64,000 nt of DNA from Coniella vitis (taxonomy: Eukaryota > Ascomycota > Sordariomycetes > Diaporthales > Schizoparmaceae): contig WUJK01000002.1 in assembly GCA_011317545.1 (NCBI GenBank), positions 1,054,001 through 1,118,000 of the forward strand, in the 5' to 3' direction. A program made the position numbers and the translations under genes. Below are positions 1 to 10,146 of this stretch, in pieces (positions within the stretch are counted from its first letter, which is position 1; each line of letters opens with the position of its first letter). A model generated the notes under the pieces. That model was given only the letters and a program-made list of their open reading frames with translations, did not search any database and had not been told where the DNA came from.

Positions 1-1088
1 GTTTCGTCCTGGAAGGTGTAAAACAGTCTGACGATACCCGGGTGATCGGTCAAACGGTTGAGGGTGTTCTTCTCAATGTTGACGTACTTGATCTTCTTCT
101 CCTTGATGATGTGCTTCTTTTCCAGTACCTTGACAGCATACTCCTTGTTGTTACCACGGTCCGTGGCAAGGTAAACTGTACTGTAGGAGCCCTCGCCCAG
201 TATTCGGTCAAACTTGAAATCTTTCACGCCCTTTTTGACCGAGCGAAGAACAGCTCTGCCTTCAGAATCAACCTCTCGTCGGACTCCAACGGCAGCGCCT
301 CGCTCTTGCCACTCTTCACGATTGCCAGGTGCCGGCATTTGTGCACCGAAATTGTTGCCGCTCTGTGGGGGAGCCATGGCGCCTGGAGGCGGTTCAGGGT
401 AACCTGCGCCCTGGTTCCTGGAGCTCTTTCTAGGAGGTGCCACACCGGGCGGCAAGTCGCGCATCGCGTCAGGGTTGTAGAGTCTTCGGCTCGGGACTCT
501 CTGCGGGATTGGTCCTGCATAAGGAGTACGAACAGACCGCGAGTTACTCCTGGATATGGCATCGAACATGGAGGATTGCGAGGTTTCAGGTCGCAGCATA
601 GGCTGATAGTAGCTAGAGCTGGCATCCGAGTCTTGCGACATGGACATTGGTCCTGCAAAAGCGGCCGACACTGGTCGCGTGGAGGCATGCTGCGCTCGCT
701 CCGAGTCGTGGTTGGCAGGATGAAGGGGGGCGGTATGCTGGCGCTGGAGGCGAGGCTCGCCAAAGGGCCCCCCCTCAAAGCCAGCGGCGGATCTAACAGC
801 GGCTGGAATCTCGGCAATAGAGTGGTTGTCGGTACTGTGTAGCGGGCGTCCGTCGTTGGGCTCGGCAGGAGGGTCTAGGGGGGTTCGGGCGAGGGGTGAC
901 GAAGTCGTTGAGGGGCCGGCAGCGCTGTCTAGAGATTGTGGGTTGGGATGGTGATTCTGGTGGTCATCGGCAGCGGAGGCGGATGGCTTGTCATTCGGAG
1001 GAGTAGTGGGTTCAGGTAGCGAGTCGCTGGAGAGGTTGGCGATTCGTAGGCCGCCAAGGGCCTGGGACAGGCTGATGTCGCCGCTCAT
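1..1088 (-). CDS. pdk1: PDK1/Pkh-type AGC protein kinase, N-terminal part (runs off the left edge)
   Basis: This is a partial gene read leftward from the ATG at 1088-1086, open for 362 codons to the window edge with no intron seen. Residues 1-285 are a low-complexity Ser/Pro/Gln-rich leader. The kinase domain starts near residue 286. It shows the glycine loop GEGSYSTV (about 294-301), the ATP-binding lysine in YAVKVLEKKHI (Lys320), and a segment ending LTDHPGIVRLFYTFQDE at the window edge. The order ILGEGSYSTVYLA, YAVKVLEKKHI, KYVNIEK is typical of 3-phosphoinositide-dependent kinase 1 and yeast Pkh1/2. This family phosphorylates the activation loop of other AGC kinases (Ypk, Sch9, Pkc) in sphingolipid and cell-wall signalling. 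The catalytic loop, DFG motif and any PH domain lie outside the window, so PDK1 is inferred from subdomains I-III only. Confidence 0.88.
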   Translation of the reverse strand, partial: MSGDISLSQALGGLRIANLSSDSLPEPTTPPNDKPSASAADDHQNHHPNPQSLDSAAGPSTTSSPLARTPLDPPAEPNDGRPLHSTDNHSIAEIPAAVRSAAGFEGGPFGEPRLQRQHTAPLHPANHDSERAQHASTRPVSAAFAGPMSMSQDSDASSSYYQPMLRPETSQSSMFDAISRSNSRSVRTPYAGPIPQRVPSRRLYNPDAMRDLPPGVAPPRKSSRNQGAGYPEPPPGAMAPPQSGNNFGAQMPAPGNREEWQERGAAVGVRREVDSEGRAVLRSVKKGVKDFKFDRILGEGSYSTVYLATDRGNNKEYAVKVLEKKHIIKEKKIKYVNIEKNTLNRLTDHPGIVRLFYTFQDE

Positions 1089-3282
1089 GGCAGCGGTGTT
1101 GATGGACGGGATGTGTTTCGGTCGTGGAAGCCGGGCTCAAGAGAAAGCCGGTGCCGTCAGCTGGGTGCTGAGTGGGAGGATTGGGCATGAGTTGTGCAGA
1201 GTACGCCGTGCTGGAGAACCGCGACCGATGGCAGGGTCGGGCACGCAAGACGAAACGCAGGGTGGGATGGCGGTGGTGTTGAGCCGGGAGCTGCGCCGCA
1301 GGTATGATGTGGTGGTGGCAGTAGACGCTGCTGCTCGACGGCCTGTAAGTAAGGGGATTCGGGCGCGGGACCTGCTGGCTGACGGGGCTGTTTGCGTGGC
1401 CGTGGCTTGGAATCAGTGGCCGTCAGTCTTGCCAACGGTCAGGGTATCACGTCGTCAGGCCCTCAGCCGCAACCGTAGCCACAGGTGGTAGGAAGCGTGG
1501 GAGAGAATTCCAGGAGACCATAAGAGAGGCTCATGAGGCACGGCGAGGTGCGTCGTCGTCAATGGCGGGTTTGGCGTGGTGACAAGCAGCAAGCAGCAGA
1601 CAGACAGACAAGCAGAGCAGCTAGCGTTAGGGGGTTGAATGGCGCCGCTCTGTCGATCACTTTGAAGGTGTCGTGTCTCTGCGGGAGGGTCGGTGCTCTG
1701 GCGAGGGCCGCGAGTAATGAGTTTGCAGCCGGGTCAGCCAGTACTATGTAAGTGAGTGAGATACGAGCCAGCAGCGCTGCTGGGTACTGCTAAGTATGGT
1801 GTATACAGCTGTGGGTTGCGGTGCAGTGCAGTGCGGAACGGCGCCGTGCAATTGGGGTTGAGTTTGCCGTGGTCGATGGCAGAAGAAAAGGATGAGATTA
1901 CTCCAAGCCAGTGCTCGATCTTTGCTCCTGGACCTGCGGAATGGAACAGGTTAGAAAAGGGCAGATTGCCCCGTGTTGCGCCGGTTGTGTGCCAACAGAG
2001 AGATTCAAGTCAAGAGGGCAGGACAGGGCATTTGCGAGGTGTAATGAGGTGGCTCGTGTTGCTGGCGTGCGCCTTGGCCACTGATGACCCAAGGGTCCCA
2101 ACTTCTGAGTATAGTGGGTATCAGGCTGCCAGGGTATCTACCGCAATATGGCTGGCTTCTTCCTTTCATTTTTTTTTTCTTCCTGTACCGCACAAGCTAC
2201 TTACGCGTTGATGCCCTGGGAAACGCGACTACGTTTTTCATGGCAAAGGCGCCCCTCCCCCTTCCCCACGTACATAGAAAAATCCAGCTGCTACTGGGTG
2301 CTCGAGAGCTGCTCTTGGAATTCATTGCAACCTTTCGTCGGCGTGGACAACTAAAAACACAAGCACTAGAGTACCTGTCCATTCCCTTACACGATATCAA
2401 ATTCGATAATACGCTGCTATTCGCATCCAATTACCTTGTCCCATCAAACTGGACCCCGGTCTTGTGGGCCTCACTTCGTCATCAGCCTCAATTTCTCTCT
2501 TGCTATATTTACCATCGCCATGTTGCTATCTGCGTAGCAGATTGAGTGATATTCCGAACACCGATTTGCATTACTCAACTGTGGCCGGCAAGGCTCGGAC
2601 CGGTAGCCACAGTAAAAACACCATCATCTTGAAAATTCGAGCACAGAACGATCCGGGCTATCGTCTTTCGCTTTATGACTTCTGGCTTACAACCAATATT
2701 CAAAGCGGGGCTTGTATCATGGCAGCTATATGACTGTCAACTGCATTGCCATCTCGTACCTCCGTGATACTGCAGACGTTTGACAGGGCAGCATGTGTGC
2801 AGCTCCCAGGCCCTACGTGACCTTCTTGAGCGCTGCTGACCGGCTAGGATTTCAGTGTCTGCCAGAAATTACAAACTCTACCAGGGGTGCAGGGCCGTCT
2901 GTACCTACCTAGATATGCATTCCATCTTGCCTGACTGGAATTATCTCTCCAGAGGAACGTCCGGGAGGGCAAGTGCGGTGCAAGTAGAGGAACCGTTTCA
3001 AAAGTTCTTGTACATGGTGGTTACCAAGACGTAACTCCATCCGCGCCTACCGCAACATCATAAGCATGCCCAAGTTGCCGCGACCTCTTGCAGCAATCTC
3101 ATTCATAAACAACAGCATGATCAATCCGACAACGTCGTTCCCTCCGATTGAAAGGTTGTTTCCGACCGCATGTGTTTGTTGTATCCTCTGTATTCCCCTT
3201 ATCCCGTAACTGCTTTGACCATCGACCTGTCTTCATCATCACCATCATGATACGTCTTCGCCCCACAGTCACGTCTCTGACC
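1089..3282. other. Divergent intergenic region between pdk1 and the 3283 gene
   Basis: No convincing gene. The region must hold the promoter and leader of pdk1 (minus) and the promoter of the gene starting at 3283 (plus). Visible elements are a short T-run near 2168-2177 and one copy of the dispersed 9-mer TACTATGTA at 1742-1750. Open frames here are short, overlap on both strands and show no family resemblance. Confidence 0.6.
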
Positions 3283-4630
3283 ATGTCAGAAGTGAAAGAC
3301 TTTGAAAACCGGCGCCGCTACCGCAGATACCTCCAACGCGCCGAAAATACGACATCTGAGGAGACCGTGAAGCGCAAGACAAGTCCCAGTTTGGAGTTCC
3401 AGGAGCCTAGGCAACCACTGTCGACGTCGCGGAATAGAGAGCGCTCGGTCTCCAATTCTGCACATGCCGAGTCCCTGTCGCCTTCAGCCATTCAAGCTCT
3501 TTCCAATGCCCACAATAGCCGCAGAGATGAATATGATCCTTACCATTCGATGCACGAGCTGGAGATAATTGCTGGGAATGCGGAGCCCGCCAGAGTGACA
3601 AGCACTCCATCTCCGAGCAGAGACCTAGCATCGCCGTCATTGTCTTCGATGTCCCAACACCTCTCAACGTCATCGAGTACCTGGAATTTTGGGGGCGAAG
3701 AGTCCTCCATGATCGTGGAGCTGTCATCAGATTCCCAAGACCCAACGCCAGATGGACTTGAGGATGTCGTCCCAGAAGCTCGCGGCCGAACAGGAGCTCA
3801 GGCACTGCCTGAGAGCACATCTTCCACAAGTGCGGCAGGATCAAGCAGGACGTATACCTCTAACACAAGAGCAATCACTTTGGTTTGTGGCAGCGGAAAT
3901 GTCAGGGCCAGAGTAACGCTAACAGGATATCAGACGTTTCGGACACGGCGGTCTTGCAGCGGTGAGCCTGGACCGTCGATACCGTATCATCATAAAGATA
4001 GCTCGAGCCCACGACGCTCGCCGACGCACGTGCAAGACAATGAAGAATTCGGCCCTTCGGTAAGTCTTGTTGAAAAACAGAACAAGGACTGTGATGATCT
4101 TGTTGACTCAATTATAGATGCCGTCCGGCTCGCAGCGAGCTTCGAGAGCTGAGAGAGTCGTGCAACTATATTCTGACATCAGTCGCCGAGCACAAACACC
4201 CGCTCCTAATAGTCATGCTCCAAGGGGCAGCGCGCCGACTCGGCGGCAAACCCGAGAACAGTCGTCGTTGAGCACAGTTCCCGTGACCCCGCACCGCCGG
4301 CTTCGGGTGTATGAGGACTTGCGTTCTTCAGTTCCTCAGCCTCAGACCCCTAAGCAGCTGCCTGAGGCTCGACACCAGAGCAGATTTTCAACGTCATATA
4401 CGGCTCCGGTGGACAGATTTAGAAGTGAGCGGTGGCTCGTCCAAGAGCCTGCTACCACAGTCCGCAGGCCACATCACCGCAGAGAGCCGAGTCCCTTGGG
4501 AATGCGGACGCCGGGGTTTGAGGGCTTGTACGGCGGACGAGAGAATAGTGACGATGTTACCTTATATGACGAAGCCTCACGAGCTGGAGATCAGCGGGTT
4601 GCTAGCCCAAGCTCGAGAGAATATGTCTGA
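3283..4630 (+). CDS. Hypothetical Ser/Arg/Pro-rich protein, two exons
   Basis: Model: exons 3283-4059 and 4118-4630, 429 aa. The 58-nt intron has donor GTAAGT at 4060, acceptor ATTATAG ending at 4117, and is phase 0. The start at 3283 is preferred over in-frame ATGs at 3148 and 3247 because its context is ACCATGT. The N-terminus MSEVKDFENRRRYRRYLQRAE is basic and probably helical. The rest is rich in Ser, Pro and Arg and looks disordered, with RxxS-like sites that could be phosphorylated or proline-directed. No catalytic domain, signal peptide or membrane segment is seen, and I do not recognise the family. The 3' end is uncertain: another frame stays open to 4670 and encodes a helical-looking tail (ISGLLAQARENMSEMAAQ), so a missed small intron near 4500-4580 is possible. 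Confidence 0.7.
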
Positions 4631-6823
4631 GATGGCAGCTCAAGATGAATCGATATACAATTGCTGGTGACAAGGTCATCCAGTGGCAGAGGCTTGTAGG
4701 GTGTTTAGTGCCACAACAGCAAAAGAAAGCCAGATGAAGCGGGGGGGTCCAGCAAGCGAAAGAAGGGCGTTTGCTCCATCAACGTTCTTTTCGATTTTGC
4801 AAGAAGCAAAACCGGGCAAAGCAATTGAATACCAACGCCGTTTGCATTGAAGCCGTACTCTCTAATCGAGTACTTGATAATATGCAGTAAGAGTCGCCCC
4901 GCGATACCAAGGAGTAATCCGTGTGCCAGGCTGCGACGGCTGGCTGACTACAATCCTTGACTCTGTAGACCGCATCTCATCGAGTTGACCGCCAACTGAA
5001 GCGTTCCATCGAGGCCGGCGAATCAAGGCGATGCCGGACCACAAGGGCCATAATGCTGCCAGCCCAGCAAAACGCCGACGCTCCTTCCTTTCGTCATAAG
5101 AAGGGACGACCTAACAGCGGGCAGCTGCTTGCAGTGGACTGCTGCTGGCCAAGGCAACTAAATGAATGACTAGCAAAGCGGCGGACGGATCTTCATCACA
5201 AGAGGAAAAGAACAACCGTGGAAAAGCAAGGCACCAGGTAATAGTATAGCCTGGAAAGGGCAAGCAAACGGCAAAATGGTTGCTAGATCTGGCAGGGGGG
5301 TGAAAGCAGTTGCCGCTGGCTGAGAACCCAGCCAGAAAGCAAGGTTGGAGAGGTGAGAGAGTGTCCCGAGTGCTCTCTTTGGCTTTGACGTTGCATCGAC
5401 GGTCGGGCGTGTGCGAGGGAAAGCGAGGCAAATCTGGCGGATATGCTATGAACCAACAACGGCCAACAGCTTGCCGATCCTTGCCTGACTGCTTACGTTT
5501 GACGCTGCTGCGGTGCCTTGGCTCTCTGGCTCTCAAGAGCTTGGCTCAAGTTGTCCTTCGTACTAAGTACTGTACATAGTACGCAGACACCGTAGAAGAC
5601 CGTACAAAGACACTGTGTGCAGAATCTTGCGTGAGCAAGGGTTTCTGCCAGACTGACCCCTGCTGCAAGGCAAGAAAGACTCTCATCGGAACTGGAAAAT
5701 CCTAAAGAAGCGGAGCTCTTCAGGCTCTGCAAAATGGCAGAAGCTTTGCAAGCGGAGCTAGGCCGGAAACGGATAGCCTCGTAAGTGCCTCCTGCCTCCA
5801 CAATCGTGCAATGGTCGAGACACTGAGACAGAGCTAAGCCAGAAAAGCTGAGAGCCTAGGGTCCCCTGAACTCTGACGAATCAGTCAGATAGAATGCAGA
5901 AGTGGATCCGCATGGTCTGGCAGACTGGCTTTCGATAGCGCTAGCCTCTTGTAGGCATGCTCGGCTTCTGCTCAGTCAGCCAGGCTTCGGATCGGGTGCA
6001 CAGGTACGGAGATACATACCCAGAGTGCGGCTTGCCCGCCCTGAGTCCTTCTGGGGTACTGACTGGCCAGACAGGGTGCAGGGCCCCAGGTTTGCTGCGA
6101 CCATCGTACACTGTGACCTAGGAACGCCGCACTGCAGCAACAATCGCAACCCGCATCGTTCGCGCCTGCCCTCACTCACTTGCACTCTCACTCTCATTCT
6201 CACTCTGGCTCGCTCCTGCACGTTCTGCCCGGGCTCGCTGTGTCGGGCTTTCCATCCCAGCTTCGATCTCTTTCGCTCTTTCTCTTCTCTTTTCCTCTAT
6301 ATTTCCCGTCTTCGTTCCCGACCTTCATAACGTATCCGCCTTCCCTTCTTCACCAACCTCTTGTTCTTGCCCTTTTTCCTTCTCACTTCCCTATCCTCCT
6401 GTGCCATTCCGTCTACCATCACATCACCTTCACCTGTTTCCACCACTTATCATCAGCCTTGTCCTCCTCTCATACTCTCTCCACTGCACCAGCTAGTAAT
6501 CCTCATCGTCGTGGCAGTCCACTTCTTCCCTCTTATTGTCGGTTCCTCGAACGAGCTGTCGCGTGCTCCACTACTCTTTATATTTCGCGTGTCAGCCTCG
6601 CCGGCCAGCCATCCTTGCCTTTGCACACGCACCACGACCGCTACTTTTGAAGCGTCCAGGAAAGGACGCGCATCACTGGGATCTGATCAATTAGCAACCA
6701 GCTTGCCTAATATAGGGCGTAGGAGCTTTACCACAAACTGATTCAGCAATTCTTAGCAGGAAAGTTGCACGCGTGCGTGGTTGATAGTTCTTTTAACCGG
6801 CGCACTACTTACAGGTCACCACC
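4631..6823. other. Intergenic region and long leader of the 6824 gene
   Basis: No supported gene. The left half is mixed sequence with short overlapping frames on both strands. One dispersed 9-mer (TACATAGTA) lies at 5573-5581. From about 6170 to 6640 the plus strand becomes strongly pyrimidine-rich, which fits the promoter/5' leader of the gene at 6824. Confidence 0.6.
6170..6640 (+). promoter_or_regulatory. CT-rich promoter/5' leader block upstream of 6824
   Basis: The plus strand is dominated by C and T over roughly 450 bases, beginning with repeated CACTCTCA/CATTCTCA-like units near 6177-6205. Pyrimidine-rich blocks of this kind are common near transcription starts of well-expressed filamentous fungal genes. 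The distance to the ATG at 6824 suggests either a long leader or a leader intron. Inferred from composition only. Confidence 0.45.
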
Positions 6824-7735
6824 ATGGCGTACTCTGATCACCACTACTCCACTGCCTCGCCTGTTTTGGGCATGCAGCCTCGGGCTATCCATCAGTCACC
6901 GTTTGATAGGTCCATCTTCCCGTACCAATTCCAACCTCTCAGAAACCAAGCTTCATGTGCCAGTCGGTCGTCACTACTGTCCACTGCAACGTTTGCGGGC
7001 CGCAAGCGGTCCAGGGACGAGGCTGCAGCCAACCTCGATGAGCCAGACAAGGTCATTCCAGCCCCCAAAGTCGAAGAAGCAGAAGACGAATGGGAATACG
7101 GTCCTGGAATGATGCTCATCAAGAAGAAGACTGGCTATGTCATTGACGCCAGCACGCAGAGTGGCACTTGGGTGGAGGAAAAGGCTGCCAAAGAACACAA
7201 TCGCAAGCTTGAAGAAGCCCTCGCTGCACAAGAAAAACTCTCTCAGGAGCGGCCATCACTGCGCAGCCACAAATCGCAACGTCTTACTCTCGCCGAGGAA
7301 AAGACCGCCCCCGCTCAGGCTGCCCAGTCTGGCGGCAGCCCACAACGCGAGACAACTCCTGAAGCCCCTTCTCAACCGGTGGTTGATGAATTCACCATAC
7401 ACCTTGGCATCGGGTGGGCACAGCTTAGTGCTGATGAGGGTATCCAAGCAGCTGCTCGAGGCTGGCAACGCTACATTGAGAACCACTTTCCTGTCACCAA
7501 CACCAGGATTCGCCTCCAGAGCAAGGGACTCAATGCATACCTTGTTGAGGCTAGTGAGGGTCTTTACCTCTTTGCCGACGATCTTCGCGAAGGACGTCTT
7601 GTCAGCCGCAATGCATATTGCGCCCTTCAAAATTTGAAGTCGTCACCCCCAATCTTCGATGGCGAAACTATAACTGCTGCAGAGACAGCAGTACCTACGT
7701 CGACAACAACCGTCATGGACGTGGACATGAACTGA
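6824..7735 (+). CDS. Hypothetical protein, 303 aa, single exon
   Basis: An uninterrupted frame with a strong start context (ACCACCATGG). The N-terminal ~60 residues are rich in aromatic residues, Pro and Ser. A basic KRSRDEAAA segment near 63-71 could serve in nuclear targeting. An acidic stretch ends in DEWEYGPGMMLIKKKTGYVI, followed by a charged coiled-coil-like stretch (about residues 118-140). The C-terminal half holds what looks like a small globular domain (VDEFTIHLGIGWAQLS through EGLYLFADDL), then a Thr-rich tail ending VMDVDMN. Codon use is coding-like throughout. I do not recognise a named domain. The mix of disordered N-terminus, helix and compact C-terminal fold suggests a nuclear or cytosolic adaptor, but that is inference. 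Confidence 0.8.
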   Translation: MAYSDHHYSTASPVLGMQPRAIHQSPFDRSIFPYQFQPLRNQASCASRSSLLSTATFAGRKRSRDEAAANLDEPDKVIPAPKVEEAEDEWEYGPGMMLIKKKTGYVIDASTQSGTWVEEKAAKEHNRKLEEALAAQEKLSQERPSLRSHKSQRLTLAEEKTAPAQAAQSGGSPQRETTPEAPSQPVVDEFTIHLGIGWAQLSADEGIQAAARGWQRYIENHFPVTNTRIRLQSKGLNAYLVEASEGLYLFADDLREGRLVSRNAYCALQNLKSSPPIFDGETITAAETAVPTSTTTVMDVDMN

Positions 7736-10146
7736 ATGACTGCATTACTGGATTGGCGTTAGACAAGAGGTGTTCTCTTCGGCTTCTTTTTCTCTTTTTT
7801 TTGGGACCGGTGTCTGGTGGGTTGCCTTGCAGGTCTGTTTTAATCTCTCCCAAGGCAGTGGAGAGTCAACAAGACATTTCCAGGGAACATAAAAAAAGGT
7901 AACGGCGATGTCGAGAAGAACAGGTGCTGTTTTTCATCTTTGCTGGTCATTTGTCGATATGATCTGGTCACAGCGCCGGGAAATGTTTGCTTTCAATAGT
8001 TTCGTCTTCACCCCGCCATGTACAATTAGCTCAACAAACATCATCAATATTGCTGGACGGACCAAGCATATACATAGTATTTTGTTCTGCATGCCCGTAA
8101 AGCCTCTTGCAGTATGATGTTATGTAGCGCATGCAGTGTGCAGTGGTTTGATTGAGTCGGTTGGTCAAGATAGGAGTGGAGACTGACCGAGGTAGGTGTT
8201 TCCAGCGAGAAAGAAGCTCGTGAGTGTGATGGAGGATTCTGGGGATTGGGGGGGCGTGGCTTCTTAGCACTGGAGCTACTGCGTAACTGGGTGGGTTTTC
8301 AGCGAGTGCCAGTCGGAGCGGTTTGATAGGCTGACAGCATCTGGCCAGGGGACAAAACATGAGTAAGTAAAATACTTGTTACCAGGTGCCCCAGCAAGCG
8401 GCGATACTATAGCACTACAGAGTACGTACTATGTAGACAGGATGCAGGAGATGGAGCAAAATGTGCCCACCAGACATGCCTAGGATGTATGCATATGTGC
8501 AATCTTTATTCTATTCGTTGGGCTTTAGAACAAGAACAAATACACACATGTCTTTGGTCGATTTTGTAAGCAGGGCGGACCGTGCCAGGGGCAAGTGAGT
8601 GGGAAGGGAGTTGTCTGGATCGCAATGCACGCTGCGCGACAGAGAAGGGGCACTCGACCAAGAGTGAAAGCCAGTCGCAGCGGCTCCAAAGGGACGGAGA
8701 GGGCCGCGGATGATACACGATGAGCAGGTGGGAGTATACTATTTGACCTTGATTGTTCCCTCCTCTGGGCTCTAACGACGGACGAGCTGCGTACCTCGAC
8801 TGTCATCGCCGACTTATTGTCCCTCTTATTCTTTTTCTTCTTCTCTTTTATGCTTCCGCCCCTTCCCGCTTTGTGTCTTTCGTTCTACGCCTCCTGTGCA
8901 TCCAGGAAAACGAATCACGACTTGATATTGACGCAACTGCGTCCTTACAGGATAAGGCGCACATACATATATGCGCTCGCTCGCCCGTCTTTGTTGTCGT
9001 CTACTCATAGGTTTAGCACTCGCATTGCAGCAGTCTGCAGCCAGGCCTGGAGAGCCACTTTACCGCGCGCTCTGCCGTGCCTCTCGCTGTCTTGCAACGG
9101 CCAAGACACAAAGAACAAGACTGCCCAACGACACCACAATCCGCGCGACCCAAAGAGCAAAGCAGCGGCGGAAGCGCGACCTGTCATCCGAGGGTTGGCA
9201 GCCGCCCCTGGTGGGTGTGTGGCGACTCTCCTCTTTTTGGTGAGCCAGTGTCGCCTGCTTTTCTGATTTGGCCTGCTGCGACGGGTTGCTGCGGCGGCGA
9301 TCTTTTGGGACCTGCGCGTGCATAGGACCCTCGCGTGGTATTGCATAGCAGCCTGGCTCTTGGGCAGTGTCAGGAGTGTTTAGCACCGCCGTGAACCGGT
9401 TGGTGGTGGATGGTGGTGAGTGATTGAGCGGCAGGGTCATCGGTTGATGTCCTTCCTTTTCCCCTTGTCTTGTCTTGGCTGTGGTTCTGTTTCCCGTACT
9501 GGCAGCCAAGTTGTTATATCACCTTGTCCTTCGTCCTGTTGTCTTTATTCTTCTTCTTGTTCTTGATTCCAGCAAGCTTCCATCCCAGCGCGTTGCACAG
9601 AACTCGACTCCTCCCAATTCTCGAGGTCTTGTCTGCGTTTGTGACCTTTGCAGGCAAGATGACGGGTGCTGCAACACAGGACCCAGACTCGTTGATTGAT
9701 TGAAATTCCTGCCTTCACCTCTTTTGATGGCGGGCATTACCATGTGCTAGAAGCTTGGTGCTTTGTCTAACCCTCCTCTATCAACGTCCTGCAGGACGAG
9801 TTGACTGCCCGTGTTGCTAGCCGTGCAACTCCTGCGCCCGGTTTCGTTCCCCAGCCACTCGAGATAATCAACCGGTTCTGATCTTGGCCAGTCTGGATCC
9901 GCTTCCTGTTCAACAACCCCACGACACCTCGAAGGGAAGAAAAAAAAAACAGCTCCTCTTGAGCAGTCAGAACCCTGTTGCGTCGTTCGTTTTTCCACGA
10001 CTGATTGACGCAGTCAAGGCCCACACCCGTCCCAGCTGGCTGCGCCTGTCCTCTCAGGTTGTTCTCATTACGCACTGTCCCAATACCTGAACCGAGCCCC
10101 GAGCCGCCAGCATCCAAGACAAGCACCCGCCCGCCCGCCGCCCGCC
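7736..10146. other. Intergenic region and leader of the BTB gene
   Basis: No supported gene. The dispersed 9-mer occurs at 8071-8079 and, in the other orientation, at 8427-8435. Pyrimidine-rich patches at about 8817-8890 and 9470-9620 probably belong to the promoter or leader of the gene at 10147. A short frame at 8971 has a signal-peptide-like start, but it lies in this leader with no other support. Confidence 0.55.

Noticed and set aside
8971..9243. 90-codon frame with a signal-peptide-like start (RLLIGLALALQQSAA)
   Set aside because: It lies in the presumed leader of the BTB gene, overlaps other frames on both strands, and has no intron or domain support.
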